Shown: positions 11,205 through 23,292, counted from the first letter of the stretch. The stretch: DNA of 64,000 nt from Eutreptiella sp. 'Long Island Sound 2002' (GCA_964036045.1 OZ038380.1:124230899-124294898), one strand, 5' to 3'. Notes: generated from the letters alone by a model not told the origin. Program-made: numbers and translations.

Positions 11205-11660
11205 GCGCAAGGCTCTCGGCACCTCTACAACCAAAACTAAAGCAGGGGCGTGCCTTCGTACAACAAATGAACAACGTTGGACCACATTAAAAGCCACTAG
11301 CGCACTTTGTTGACGTCGCCGTTTTGACATGCACTGCAAATCTAATTGTATCATCTGCTCACTAGTACACAGGAAAAAAACCACTCCTTGTGCGAGGCTC
11401 CTACGACCTCTACAAACAAAAGTGAAGCAAAGGCGCACCTTCCTACAATCAATAAACACCGTTCGCGCGCAGTAGGGAGGCCCGGGTCGCACGGCTGACG
11501 TCGCCGATTTTAGATGCCATAGCAATGCAACGCAAATCGGAATCCAACAAAAACACAAGGCAGAGTGGAAGGCTTCTACGAAGTCTACAACCAAAATCAA
11601 AGCAAGGCTGTGCATTCATATACGGAATCAACACCAGTGCACTTCAAAACAAATCAAGAC
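11205..11660. repeat. Three degenerate repeats of about 180 bp in element 5
   Basis: A segment resembling AGGCTCTCGGCACCTCTACA, followed by CAAAACTAAAGCA and a CGTGCCTTCGTACAA-like piece, recurs near 11209, 11391 and 11564 at about 180-bp spacing with substitutions. No coding potential is evident. Confidence 0.6.
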
Positions 11661-12328
11661 AAATCCTGCAACTTGAGACAATTGTGCATTGTGTGGCACT
11701 CACATGGTGAATGCTATTGCAGCTCAGAATTCAGCAAGGCATTTGAGGCAGAATCGTACAATTGTGGCACTCGCATGAGTCATGTTGCAGAGCATCCACC
11801 CATTCGTACCTTAACAACGATGCGCCTACCTCAGTTGCCTCCTAGTCCACTCATCTTCCACTTGGGCTCCTCCGGCTTCAAGGGACTTGTGATCCCCCAT
11901 ACACGTAGGCGTGGCAAAAGCCGAAGCAAATGCGCCCATTAACGTGTACCAGTCCCCTCCCAAGTGCATTGATGCACCCAAGGGGGACAGCCGGTGTGGG
12001 CTGAGGCACCACACCAGGGTTTAGCCAGATCCTTAACTCCGGGCCTTCTATCATCCACCGGAGTCACCCTTGTTTCCGAATCGTGTCCTAATTGGCAATT
12101 GGATAGAACTAACACTATTAGCATCGTTGTTAAGGCCGTCGATGGGCTGGCCTGCTGTGAGCGCGCCGCCGAAGGCAGGGAGCGCGCCGCCACCACAGGC
12201 CCCAAATCCGCCAAATCAGGTCCAAATTTGGCATTGCACAATTTTCTCCAGCTGTGAAGCCGGCCCCACCCCCCCCCCCCCCCCTCTGAAGCTACAGCTT
12301 CACGATTTGAAAAAAAGACGGGTCCTAA

Positions 12329-13399
12329 GACTAACCCATCATCAATGAACCGGAAGAGCAACATATCCGTCAATGGACGTAGCCGTTCATAAAATCTCAA
12401 CACAAGGTTGGCCCATGTTGGTGCGCAATTGGTTCCCATGGGGAAACCAATAAGTTGCAAGAAAACACCCAAACCGGGGGTCTCAAACACGGTGTGAAAA
12501 AACACAATGTGTAGAAGACATTCCCCCACCGTCAAATCGGGCGAGTATTGCATAGCAAAGAAAGGGAAGTGAGCACATAGGAAGTCGAATTCCTCCTTCG
12601 GTACGGAGTGGAACAACATTCCCATAAAAGCTCTCTCTTCCACCGAGATGTTGCTCCCATCGACATTGAGCACAAACCACGTTTGCCAAAATCGAAAAGC
12701 ATGGGAGACATCCGTCCAGCGAATCGTAGTGTACAATGACGCAAAGGATGGTGGATACCTTAACAAATTTTGTTGCCTCCGTTGTGCGCATCCGTGCGAG
12801 TGCATCCGAAGTGTCTTTCAATACACATTGCACCGGATCACGGAAGCGATCCAACTTGAGAAGGATAGAGCCACCAACCGCCAACAAATAGGAGACACTT
12901 GTCGTGCACCACCTATACAATCCCACTAATGGGCGCGATGCCCATCCTCCTTGTGGGGATAGATGCATGGACTTGTGTGTTTTGCAAGAAAGATGGAATT
13001 TGGCCATGACGGGTTTCTTTGCTTGTGCAAGAAAATTTCCCAACACTTTGGTAAGCGACTCGGGAAGAAAGTTGCACGTGAACACATGTAGGCTCATCAT
13101 CCATCCTTGTGCTTTTTGCTCCCATTGTTCAACCGTGCCATCAAGTTTGCGATAAACCGGAGAAGACATGTGGTTTTGTACCTCCGTTTGGTAGGTAGAC
13201 AAGCGCATGATAACCGAGCTACCATCCTTGTCCGCCGGTACCACCACATGATTGGTGAGGTATTCATCCACAAGCGACGGTTTGAACGTCACTCCACGAC
13301 GAAATAAAGGAACATTGTTGAGATGGGAGATAGACAACAAGCAATGGTCGGAAGCATGCTTCGTGGCGGTGCAAATCTCACCGTAAACGGACGCTATCT
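12329..13399 (-). pseudogene. PLE1 reverse transcriptase core
   Basis: Minus-strand RT in two frames. The first (13399 to about 12750) carries NNVPLF, HVVVPADKDGSSVIM, FHLSCKTHKSM, RPLVGLYRW and LLKLDRF. The second (about 12780 to 12329) carries FASLYTTIRW, VSHAFRFWQTW, QLIGFPMGTNCAPTWANL and RFIDDG, the catalytic Asp-Asp motif. The frameshift near 12720-12790 falls in motif A, whose Asp I cannot find in either frame, so this copy is not expected to be active. The ends are element 1's TA (13400-13401) and element 5's TAA (12326-12328). Confidence 0.8.
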
Positions 13400-13401
13400 T
13401 A

Positions 13402-13434
13402 TGGGATGCAGCGTTCTAGGGCGTGGTGCGGAAC
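13402..13434 (+). repeat. Element 1 left TIR
   Basis: TGGGATGCAGCGTTCTAGGG followed by CGTGGTGCGGAAC. It is the exact reverse complement of 26406-26438, identical to the element 2 ends, and nearly identical to the isolated copy at 30431-30462. Confidence 0.95.
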
Positions 13435-13588
13435 CCCCCCAATTTTGGGTGTTGTTAATATGGTTGGAACCCGGAATTTCACATGTTACATGGGTGCACT
13501 ATGATGCAACAATGTGCCTTCCATGTTTCGTTTGCTCGATATTGCCTGTTTTGCACTTTTTGCGATTTGATCTTTGTGTGCTCTAACT

Positions 13589-13735
13589 AGTTATCGCGGG
13601 GTTAGAACGGGGTTAGACCACTAGTTATCGCGTGGGTTATCGCGCGATAACCTAGTTATCGCGGGGGTTATCGCGGGGGTTATCGCGCGATAACCTAGTT
13701 ATCGCGTGGGTTATCGCGTGGGTTATCGCGCTTCA
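13589..13735. repeat. GTTATCGCG motif array (element 1, 5' region)
   Basis: Repeated CTAGTTATCGCG, GGGTTATCGCG and the palindrome GTTATCGCGCGATAAC, just upstream of the first gene's ATG at 13789. The same array is at 33612-33768 in element 2. Confidence 0.95.
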
Positions 13736-15449
13736 TTTTATGTTTCCCCTTTTCGCTTTAGCTCTCAAAGCTTTCATATTCTTTGATAATGGCCCTTGCT
13801 GCTGCCCACGCTTGGTGCGAGCACCATCAAAAGCTCCTTGGGGTCCGTCGCCTTGGCGGTCCTGAGGGGTTTACGATGGGTGATGCCAATGTGAGGCGCC
13901 CTGTGGCGACCCGCTTTGAACATGGTTTGGACTTTGGACTCCTTGTCCATAAGTCCCCCTTCATGGCGGACAAGCGAGACCCCCTGGTTCTCAGCAACTA
14001 CATCTTCGAGTTGCTAGAGGTAAATCCGGGGGTTGCTGGATTTTTGATCCAGCTTCATCCGGACGATGTGGACGCCGTGGTGGAGTCCGTCACCGCCCAT
14101 GCCGAGAAGGGTGCGGGGACGAAGACGACCCTCTATGTGGGTCAGGAGGAGGAGGAGGAGGAAGTGGAGGAGGAGGAGGAGGATGCGGGGGGGGTGGGGG
14201 CTGGGGGGAGGAAGGAGAAGCCCCACAACCCCCTCATGATTAGTGTCCACAAGGTAAGGATCCGACCGGGTAAGGGGAAGGGGCAGTCGGATGGTTGGTT
14301 CCCCCAACCCCTCACCCACAACACCCGCCGGGTCTGCACTGACGACCCCGAAAACAAGCTCCCCATGCACTCCCTTTGCCCCACAAGGGAGTGGGAGCGT
14401 TAGTGGTATGGGGTCACCACTCCCAACATTATTTCGGGGCAGGGGGTGATTCTTTTTCCATTTGGGGCAACACCCCCCCTTATTGGGGAGGCGGAGGAGG
14501 TGGTTGCCGCCGAGCCCTTGGGGGCCTTTAATAGGGACCCCAATGACCTTGTGCTCACGGTGGGGGGAAAGCTGGTGGTCAACCACCTCCTGGAGCACGA
14601 TTTTTTGAGTGATGTGCAGCTGCAAAGTCTTTTGGATGATTTGGATAGGGTGCCTCTCTCAGAGAAGGCACCCATTTTCAATGAGAACCCCCCCATTGTC
14701 GGCAGGCCCCAAGATTCTGGGACCCGCCGTACATTGTATGGCAACTATGGGGGTGCCAACCACCACAGGCACAACCCCCACAAGCTCCATGATCTGCCAG
14801 TCCTCAAAAGGGTGGCAGATCGTGTGCTTGAGACGGCGAAGAAGACTGTGGTGGGGGGGGTTGGATGGAGCTGCACCATCCTTGACATGGCCGAAATTTC
14901 GAGCTATGACCACACCCCCCAGCACCTCCATCGCGACGCCCCCCCCTACACCATTCCTGAAGGCACATTGATTGTCAATTGCCTTATTATGCTAACCCAT
15001 AATCATCAGGAGGAGGATGGGTCACATTTTCTTTTTGTGCCCTCCAGCAGTTCGGGGTTCCCTGACCCTTGGGTGGAGAGGGCTGTGCCATTCAAGAGGG
15101 GCACTGCCTTTTTTTTTAATGCCCTTGATGTACACCGGGGGTCGGGGATTCCCAAGGCCTCCCCCACGGGGGTGTCCCACCCCCGCCTCATGGCATTTTT
15201 TGCCATTGAGCTTACCCAGGGGGGGAATCTGTAACTACGAAGCCAACCCCAGATACTGTACATTCGCCAACTCCTGGTCAACTCCATGTCGAGAGCATTC
15301 AACTTGCTTGTACTTGTGCACTGTGTTGTTGCTACGCCTTGTGCATGAAACGTGAGGAACTATTGATATTTTACAGCTTTTGGTTGCGTTGCTTTGTTGT
15401 TATGATGCAATATGTGGGTTTTTTGGGTCGAAGCCAACTTTTTGGAAGC

Positions 15450-15615
15450 CAAGTCAAAGTTGGCGCGCCAACTTGGCAGTTGGCGCGCGCCAACTCAAGA
15501 GTTGGCGCGCCAACTGCCAAGTTGGCGCGCCAACTGCCAAGTTGGCGCGCCAACTTGGCGCGCCAACTCTTGAGTTGGCGCGCGCCAACTCCGGTTTTGG
15601 CGCGCGCCAAGTGCC
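15450..15615. repeat. TTGGCGCGCGCCAA motif array (element 1b, 5' region)
   Basis: Nine or so palindromic TTGGCGCG(CG)CCAA cores with short variable spacers such as AAGT and AACTCAAGAG, between the left end and the first gene's ATG at 15681. Confidence 0.95.
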
Positions 15616-15680
15616 CCATTCTTCCTCTTCTTTTGCACCCTTTATGCATTCCCTTTCCCTTCTAGGCATTTCACGTTATC

Positions 15681-18482
15681 ATGCCTCCAAAGCAACCCAA
15701 GAAGGGCAAGGGGAAGAAGGTGACAGTCACCGACCCCACGTCTGCCCCAGCCCCAGCCCCCGCTGCACCACCTAACCCCGAGGTGCAGCCGGTGGTCGAT
15801 GCCCACATCGCCAACGTGGGCTCCGAGCACTTCCCCGGGGGCTATTTTCCCATCCCCTACACCCTCACCTCCCCGGACGCCGAATCCTTCCCCCAGCTCC
15901 CCCCCCTCCGCGAACCCCTGGAGGCCGCCCTCTTCGGCAAGTGGGACCAGCCGGGCAATCCCCACTTGGTCTGGCGAATTGACGCCACCCGTGTTAACTT
16001 CGCCCTGACCAGGGGGGTTCTTAGCAGGTTCTGCTGTGCCGTGATGGGCCGGTACCCCACGACGCTCGCGGTCGAGTTGAAGCTTTCTCAAGTCACCCTT
16101 GAGGCCTTCAACAAGACCCTGAAGCTGTGCACTGCTGCAGCGTCAAAAGAGTTCGTTAACGTTCTCGACCTGCAGGAGATGCCGCCTCAGGGTCTCGACC
16201 CCGAGGAGCAGTGGCTGTGGGTGGATCCAGTCAAAAAAAGTGGCTGGATGCACCGCACGGCCACTGACGCCGTCGTGCGGTACCAGACGGTGAAGGTGCA
16301 GGCGTGGGATGCAGTAGCTCACACGGAGTTCTCCACCAACCGTCGCCTGCGCACCCACATCCCCGACATCACCCACCCCACCCTCTACAGCACCGACGCC
16401 CCCTTCACCATGCTTGGCATGGGTTGCCCCCACCCCTCCTTCCACAACTCCTACCCCGTCGCCAACCACGACATCCCCAACCCCCCCATCGTCACGGAGG
16501 AGGGTTTTGCCGCGGCGGGCTACCGCCAGTATGACCGCATCATCCCCGAGGATCTGTGGGCCAGACTGGCGGAGCTCGCCACGGTGGAACTCAACCCGTC
16601 GATGCTCGAGGAGGTGGACCTCTAGGCCCCCGGGGAAGGTGGGGGGCGCTATCAGACGACGGTCTCCAGCGTCCCCCACTGGTTCCCGGACGACCTCTGG
16701 CAGGCTGTTCTGGCCCTGCTGGGGTTCTCCCTCCCACCGCTGCAGGGACTTGAGGCCTTGTGCCCCAAGATCATCGAGCGGTGGGAGGCAGAACCCTGGA
16801 AGGGTTTCCAGATCCCCCACCGCGATTTTGCACTGTCTGTGAAACAGTCAGTGCAGTGCATGGTTGTGTTCATCCCCCTCACCACCTCTCCCCCGTCCAA
16901 GTCCCTCCAGGTGTGCCCAGGCACGCAGGGGGGCTATCACGCTGCGCATCGGTGGGATATTGTTATCCAACCGCTTCGCAGCGTGACGCTCCTCCGCGGG
17001 ACGGTGATCCACCGCGGTGCGGGCGGGCCTGGCCGGGCACTGTTCATCCCGTTTGCACCCGTCGGCTACCGGTCGCGCATGCTGACCGTAGAGCCGGAGA
17101 GTGTAACGGAGCTGATGAACAGTGTTCCGGTGATGCCCTCCGAGCTTCTGGCCGAGGGGGCTGCAGTCGGGTCCCCTCTGTGCCTCCCGTATGGGTCCGA
17201 CCCGTCCAGGTACCGGCCCCAGGATCCACCACCCCGGCAGAACTACAGCCCCCTCGACCAGGGGTCTGAGGAGGCCGAGGCAGCCGCCACCGACCCCGTG
17301 CCTGCCCCCCACGAGGTGGACATGCCGGAGGCGCCGGCGGATGCGGAGGAGAGGCCGGCCGCGCCGGCTGACGCGGATGCCGCCCCCCCCCCCACAGAGT
17401 GCGGCACAGGAGGAGGAGGAGATGCCGGCGGCGCCAGCGGATGCGGAGGCGCCGGCGGATGCGGAGGCGCCGGCGGATGCGGAGGCGCCGGCGGAAGCGG
17501 AGGAGAGGCCGGCCGCCCCATCCCCGGCAGAGGAGGACTTCCTCACTCCCGACGCGACCCCCCAGCCAGTCTGCTTCGTGTGGGAGGCTGAGCAGCCGTT
17601 GGACCCCCCGGTGCCCTACATGGGGGACGTCCTCCTCTTGCAAGAGGGGCTGTCTGCGGGTCTTTTTCTGACCCCCACCGACCACGCGCACGTGGGGCCC
17701 ACCGCCGAGGCGGCCAGAGCGGATGCCTGCCTCACTCCGCACATCCACCGGTGGTGGCTTCCCCCCCTCGAGGCCACCGACTTCTGCCGCGTGCGCTGCA
17801 CGGCCGGCACGGTGGTGTACTCGTTCGCCGCACTGGGCGCTGCGTTCGTGCGGGAGCCAGGGGCCGGCCGCATGGCCCGGATGTCCATGGCCCACTTCAG
17901 CCCGCCCCTGAGCTCCCAGGACGCCGAGATGTTGGACCTCGTCCGTGTGGACAAGGCCCGCCGCAGCATCTGCTCCTGCAGCGAGAAGGTGTGCCCGCGC
18001 GGTGCCTTGCATGCATGCGATGTTGTCACACGTGACACGAATTTGGCGCGCGCCAAATAGCAGATTGGCGCGCCAACTTCGCAGTTGGCGCGCGCCAACT
18101 TCCATCTTGGCGCGCGCCAAGTCACCGGTTGGCGCGCCAAATGTTCGGTTGGCGTGCGCCAAGTCCAGTTTTGGCGCGCGCCAAGTCAAGTTTTGGCGCG
18201 CCAAATAGCTAGTTGGCGCGCGCCAAGTGCTGTTTTGGCGCCTGAATTCTGTGGCTGGTTTTCGAGTTGTCGCTGTTGCAGTGGTGTCGTTGTGTGCATT
18301 GTTTTATGCCTGTGTTGTTGCGCATTTGCAGGGGTTACATGGGGGTCAAAGAGGCCACCCTCACGGAGATGAAGGGCCTACTGGACAAGCACCCGGTTGC
18401 GCACCTGCTTGACCCCAAGCGCAGGCGGGCGGAAGAGAGCAAGGGGAGTCAGAGTCAGGGCAGCAAGCGGTCGAAGAAATGA
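15681..18482 (+). pseudogene. Element 1b 2OG-Fe(II) oxygenase-like gene
   Basis: ATG at 15681 opens a frame starting MPPKQPKKGKGKK (basic), then a Pro/Ala linker and a domain of about 280 residues I do not recognise. A TAG at 16623-16625 interrupts it, but the same frame continues to about 17390. It then carries QIPHRDF (near 16815), a PGTQGG turn, VIHRGAGGPG (near 17005) and RALFIPFAP: the HxD...H...R layout of double-stranded beta-helix oxygenases, closest in pattern to the phytanoyl-dioxygenase type. A C-run frameshift near 17382-17396 leads into an acidic Ala/Pro repeat and another globular section to about 17988. GT at 17989 and TTTGCAG at 18331 bound an intron holding a motif array; the last exon ends in a basic tail at 18482. 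The TAG and frameshift suggest decay. Confidence 0.6.
18045..18240. repeat. TTGGCGCGCGCCAA motif array (element 1b intron)
   Basis: Tandemly spaced palindromic cores fill the intron between donor 17989 and acceptor 18331 of the oxygenase-like gene. Confidence 0.95.
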
Positions 18483-18497
18483 GCAGGCACTGGCTGG

Positions 18498-18700
18498 GCA
18501 TGGTTTTGGCGCGCGCTAAGTGGTAAGTTGGCGCGCCAAGTCCTGATTTGGCGTGCGCCAACAGGGGAGTTGGCGCGCGCCAAATGGGAAGTTGGCGCGC
18601 CAACTTGCCACTTGGCGCGCGCCAACTCAGGACTTGGCGCGCGCCAACTGACGAGTTGGCGCGTGCCAAATCCTGAACTGGCGCGCGCCAAGTGCCTGCC
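18498..18700. repeat. TTGGCGCGCGCCAA motif array (element 1b, between genes)
   Basis: About nine palindromic cores between the stop of the first gene (18482) and an apparent acceptor CCGCAG (18778-18783) upstream of the second gene. Confidence 0.95.
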
Positions 18701-18802
18701 AACTGTGTGCCATCTGTGTGCGAACGTGCAACAACGTTCCGTTGCATGATCTAACCCGCCTGTCACGTCCTCACGTGCCGCAGGTCTTTGTTTGTGCACC
18801 AT

Positions 18803-20614
18803 GCAGCGGCCCTTTGAGCAGCTGGCACCCTCAAACTACCGCGACAGGCGCGCGCGGCTGGCAAGCCTTCGCGAAGTCGTGGGGGAGATTTTGGGGCCAC
18901 ATTGGGAAGTACACGTCAAACCCGGCCGCCGCCGCATCCACCTCGTTTGCGGGGAGAGCAAACCCCCCACCCCCGATTTGGAGCTGTTGGCCGCGGCCAT
19001 TCCGTGGGAGAGCCGCAAAAATGGCGACAGCTTCCGCAAACTGCAGTACAGCCGGGCACACAGCCAATGGAAGTGCCCATGGGGAACCCTGATGCAGGTG
19101 CGAAAGGCATTGTCCGCCCCCCGTGTCACGGAGGTCCATTTTCAGACGGACGAGGACAATGACATTTTTGGGGCCGCATGCAATCTGTGGCAGAAACTGC
19201 ACGTATTTTCACCCTGCACCAAAGCGTTTCCCGGCGACCGTTCACGGTGACCCGTTACACACGGCCTGTTTTGTGGCATAGGTGATGTGGCACCGTGACG
19301 GCCCCACGTTCCTGACGGACAACGTGTGGGTGGGCATCTCCTTCGACGGGACAAAGCTCTGGCAGGCCTCCTTCGTGCATTTTGCCGTTGGAGACCTGGG
19401 GAGTCATATGCCCTTGGGCTCTTGGATCTTGCTGCGCGGATCCGAGAAGAAGGCCATCATTTCCCAATCGGCCGAGGTCTATGACCTGAACGCGGACCTC
19501 ACCGAGGTGGCGCAGCAGCAAATCCCCGATAAAGGGGGTTACCTGCGTAAGGTGATTTGTTTTTTTATAGCAGACACCAAGGCGCAGGTCATTTTGGGGG
19601 GTTGCTCCTCCTTCACGGCCAAAAACCCCGCAGCCACCGTTTGTTGGCTGTGTGGGAAAATCGGGCAACCATTCTGCACGAATTTGGTTGCGGGATGGGG
19701 GTAATTGTCGAGGAGTGGCTGTGGGCGGGGATGATCTGCCCGATCGTGCGCCCCGCCCAGCGGCCCCCCGACTATGGGCTGCATGGTGTGCACCGGCAAG
19801 TGCACAATGGGCTTTCAGCCCTTGTGAACAGCCTCCACACGGTGCATCGGTGGCAAAGGGGAAAGGCCGTGAGGTGGGTGCAATGGTTCCTGGATCCCAT
19901 TCGGATCCAGGCACGGACCGCCACCGGGGTGGCGTTGGAAGAGGAGAGGAAGGATAAGAAGAAGGTGCCCCTGAAAATCGAGCAGACGGCGGCTGCCGAG
20001 TGGGTGAAGAGTGAGGGATGGGACACCATGTGTGACCATCTGGAGGGGGAGGGCCTCCTGCAGCATGTCGTTGACATGGGGGGGGTCCGGGTGTCCTGGA
20101 CGGACGCCTTCCGGCAATGGGGAAAATCCCTGTTGGCAACAAGCGATGTCGTCTGGAAATCCGGACCTTGCAGTTGCCCGACATGAAAATTTTGCGAACA
20201 GAATTGAAAAAAATGGGGGAGGCCCATAAGGCCTGTGAAATGAACGTCACCCTGTGGGCCCATCTGTGGATTGACCACCTGTTGGGATGGGCCCGCAGGT
20301 GGGGGCACATTGCCATTTTTGCCGCCTTCAAAGGAGAGGGGCGGCACAAAGCCCTGAAATGTGAAATCTCAAAGCGCAGCTTTCGAGGTGGAAGTAAAGG
20401 CGGCCGGGTGTCCAGACTGCGGGGGGCCAGAGTGCGGGTGAAGGGGGGCAAGGGGGATCGCACGCGGAAGGGGTGGGGGGAAGTGATCCGCTCAGATAAT
20501 CTGGACTGGGGGTTATATAATAAAAAATTTTCGGTTTGGGAGTCGTCGTGGACGAAGCAAAGGGGGTACATAGAGAATAAGGGGGTCTTCGTCCAGGCTG
20601 AACAAGGCATGTGA
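18803..20614 (+). pseudogene. Element 1b DDE-type transposase candidate
   Basis: Segments 18803-19250, 19282 to about 19670, then shifted frames to 20186 and 20117-20614. A very short GT-AG intron (about 19249-19280) may join the first two. Key pattern: VGISFDGTKLW (Asp codon at 19345), then FFIADTKAQVILGG (Asp at 19573) leading into AATVCWLCGK, then WIDHLLGWARRWGHI and FKGEGRHKALK (Glu at 20335). The element 1 transposase has the same order (Asp-Gly/Ala; Asp-x-Lys...Gly-Gly...C-W-L-C; His-rich helix; Glu followed by basic residues), which recalls the RAG1/Transib-type core. At least two frameshifts (near 19660 and 20150) break it. Transposase function is inferred from pattern and position. 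Confidence 0.55.
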
Positions 20615-20796
20615 CCTCTATATATGATTTATATGATTGATTTGACAGCTTCTTGCACATTCGCAGTCTTTTGCACATTAATCAAAAAAAGATGGAACAA
20701 TGCTTTCTTCGTGCCAAGTGTGCAAGGGCAGGTGAGGGACGGAATTTCCAGTGACAACAATGGTATGCAAGTCGATTGTTTGATCGGTGGGGGGAC

Positions 20797-20925
20797 ATTT
20801 GGCGCGCGCCAAGTCGCAAGTTGGCGCGCCAAGTCCGGACTTGGCGCGCGCCAACTTCCCAGTTGGCGCGCGCCAAGTCCGGACTTGGCGCGCCAACTTG
20901 CGACTTGGCGCGCCAACTTGTGAAA
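20797..20925. repeat. TTGGCGCGCGCCAA motif array (element 1b, 3' region)
   Basis: Six or so cores with spacers GTCGCAAG and GTCCGGAC, between the transposase candidate and the right end. The cores recur in mirrored order, so the array is nearly a large inverted repeat. Confidence 0.95.
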
Positions 20926-21865
20926 TTGCGCGAGCCCAGGCCCGGGAAGCCAACTTTGGGACTTTTGTACCGTGTAGGAGTGTTTTCAGCACGAGAGGGG
21001 CATGAAACCCGGGTTTTTTCAGGGTAAGAAGTTTCCATTTACACCAAAAAGGAGGAAAAAATCCCTAGGTAGCCAGTGTAACAACATAATAGACACCCGC
21101 CGTGATTTGGCTGCATTCCGAAGCAAGTTGGCGAATGTCTCTTGGCTTCGTAGTTACATCTTCGATTCCCCAACCTGCACGTGACGCAGTCCATTAAGAG
21201 GCCCCAGCTGGGGGCACCCGCTGGCCGGGTGGCCGGGACAGTCCAGTGTGATGGGGCGGTTAGGTGTAGGGGGAAGGTGGTAGCCAATTGCTACGGATGC
21301 AATCGGCTAATTTTGTGCACCGCCCACAAAGATGGCCTTTGTGTGCCATGCCAGGAGGGGGAGGAGGTGGAGGGGGGGGGGGGGAGGAGGTGGTGGTGGA
21401 CCCCAATGGGGTCAGCATTGAGCAATCTGCTCAGTGCTTGCTCCCGGTGGGAACAACCACCGGGCATTTTTTGTTGTCGGGGTGGGGGATTGGGAGGGAG
21501 GTGATTGCCCCCCTCACTAATGAGGAGGCGGGGGCGGTCGCAAGCCACCCCGATCAGTGCCCCTTGGCCAAGGTGTGCCATGGGGAGGCACTGCCCTGGC
21601 CCACCTTGCAAGGGCATGTTGGGATGAAGGTGCCGGCGGGCACCATTTTGGTGGTGAGGAGGGGGTTGTATGGGGGAGTGGCAAGGGTGGCCCCTGAGGT
21701 GGAGGGGGTGGCCCAGGTTGTGGAGTGGCGGCAGGTGGGGGAGTATGCGGCCGTCACGGACTTCGTGTGGCTGCGGAGGCTGGGCCTGGTGCTGGACGAC
21801 GCCAAGAAGGAGGGCCAAGGCATGTGTCCATGTCACCAGGTGTGAAAACTTCCCACAACACCCTG

Positions 21866-22050
21866 CTCTAACCCCTGCTCTAACTAGTTGTCGCGCTAGG
21901 TTATCGCGTTCTAACTAGGTGCTCTAACTAGTTATCGCGCTAGGTTATCGCGTTCTAACTAGTTATCGCGGGGTTATCGCGGGGGGTTATCGCGGGGGTT
22001 ATCGCGCGATAACCTAGTTATCGCGGGGGTTATCGCGCGGGTTATCGCGT
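21866..22050. repeat. GTTATCGCG motif array (element 1 intron)
   Basis: CTAACTAGTTATCGCG, AGGTTATCGCG and the palindrome GTTATCGCGCGATAAC repeated within the intron 21840-22081 of the first gene. Counterpart at 35963-36125 in element 2. Confidence 0.95.
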
Positions 22051-23292
22051 GTTTTTTTTTTGTTTCTTTTGTTTTTTTCAGGCTACCATCTTGCAGCTGC
22101 CCCGCATCTTCGTCAAGGACGACGCCCAGGCAGCCGACGCAGCAGGCGGAGCGGCAGAAGCAGCGGGGGCACGGCCCGCCAAGCCGGTGGCGGCCCGGTT
22201 GGAGCTGGAGGGGGAGAAGAGGCTGCCGGAGGGGGCGTCGTGGCGGTTTGGGGAGCCTGGGGATGAGGCCTGCAGGATGGGGGGGACGGGATGGTACCGG
22301 CAGGTCACCATCACAGAGAAGGAGGGGGGGGTGGAGAGGAAGACCAACCTCACCCTCCCCTCCTATGTGTGGGTTGGGGGGGAAACGGCCAAGTGGCCGC
22401 AAGCCGCAGAGGGGGAAACGGTTGCGGCTTTTTTGTGTTTGTTTGGGATGAGCGACCCCCCCCAAAGGAAATCTTATTTCCTTTTGAGGGTGTGTTTTTT
22501 GTGGGAGGGGGAGTATACGGGGAGGGAAGTGTGGCAGAAGCTGCACAGGGGGGGGGACATCCACCAGGTTGGTGGGTATGACCCCCCCCCTTCTGTGGTG
22601 GACGCCACTGCCGATTGGGTTCGGCAGTATGCACCCAAGGGGGGAAGGCCGGGAAAAGGCCAGACGAAGCGGGGACCAGACGTGGTGGTGGTTGAGCCGG
22701 ATGCCCCCCCCCCCTTAGGGGTAAGGGCCAAACCCCCGCCCCCAAGCCCTCCCCCAAGCCATCGAAGGTGGCAAAGGTGGCGGCAGCCCAGCCCCCCCAT
22801 GAGGCCCTGGACGTGGAGGCCTTGGGGGCCAGTGTGGCCACCCACGTGACGGACGCTTGCCAGGTTTTGGTGGAGCAGGCGGCCGCCACGGGGGTCGAGG
22901 CCGCACTGGCCAAGGGTCGGTCGGCCGACCACAAGTCGGCCTTGGCGAAGGCCGAAAAGGCCCAGGGCAACACCCAGCGTGCCCTGGACCAGGCCCTCAA
23001 CCTGGCCGCCAAGAGGGGGGAGGAGGTGGAGGCGATGAGGGAGGCCCCGAGGGAGGCCCAGGAGGGGAGGCGGAAGGCGGAGGTGGAGGTGGCCCAGCTT
23101 AGGGTGGAGGTGGAGGGGCAGCGGAGTAGGGGGGATGACCTTGGGCAGCGCTTGGGGGTGGCTGAGGCGCAGGTGCGCAGCCTGACCTCCACCCTCTGTG
23201 CCTCCTTCGGGGCGCAGCAGGCCCGGCAGGGGCTGGCGCCGCAAGGGTTGCAGAGTCAGGGTAGCGGGAGTAGGAGTGGGAGCCAATGACTA

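Larger units (their letters stand above)
10234..12325. mobile_element. Element 5: TIR DNA transposon with TAA duplication, Harbinger-like
   Basis: Terminal inverted repeats start GGACCCGTCTTTTTTTCAAA and continue into a palindromic CTGAAGCTGTAGCTTCAG on the left, with its close inverted match on the right (12284-12325). Flanks carry TAA at 10231-10233 and 12326-12328. Removing the insert with one TAA rejoins the PLE1 frame just after the RT FIDD motif. Long C runs (10278-10299 and 12270-12289) lie just inside the ends. A 3-bp TAA/TWA duplication is typical of PIF/Harbinger, but I see no Harbinger transposase, so this copy is probably non-autonomous. Confidence 0.8.
15231..21157 (+). mobile_element. 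Element 1b: 5.9-kb TIR DNA transposon nested in element 1
   Basis: Ends are inverted: GTAACTACGAAGCCAA at 15231 and TTGGCTTCGTAGTTAC ending at 21157, with a weaker subterminal match (ATTCGCCAACT). The 4-bp duplication is ATCT (15227-15230 and 21158-21161). Element 2 at about 35266 holds the empty site with a single ATCT, so the boundaries are exact. It carries an oxygenase-like gene and a DDE-type transposase-like gene on plus, separated by arrays of TTGGCGCGCGCCAA motifs. Confidence 0.93.
13783..23289 (+). pseudogene. HRD-type 2-oxoglutarate/Fe(II) oxygenase with zinc and coiled-coil tail, copy 1 (broken)
   Basis: Same gene as the intact copy at 33814-35946. Segment 13783-14403 ends at a premature TAG (14401-14403) where copy 2 has a Glu codon; 14404-15230 continues to the oxygenase core (HLHRDAPP, then DVHRGSG). 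Element 1b interrupts it at 15231-21157, and the C-terminal part resumes at 21158-21839 with a Cys-rich region. The donor CAG|GTGTGA at 21839 and acceptor TTTTTTTCAG at 22081 join in phase to an exon starting ATILQLPRIF, so the gene continues past the TGA in the intron. That exon runs to 23289 with a frameshift in C runs near 22705-22750 and ends in an Ala/Glu/Arg-rich coiled coil. Three lesions make this copy non-functional. Confidence 0.8.

Noticed and set aside
15338-15775. Ala/Arg/Trp repeat ORFs (WRAPTLELARAN-like) in the TTGGCGCGCGCCAA arrays
   Set aside because: The palindromic motif reads open on both strands, so the peptides are by-products of the repeat, not genes.
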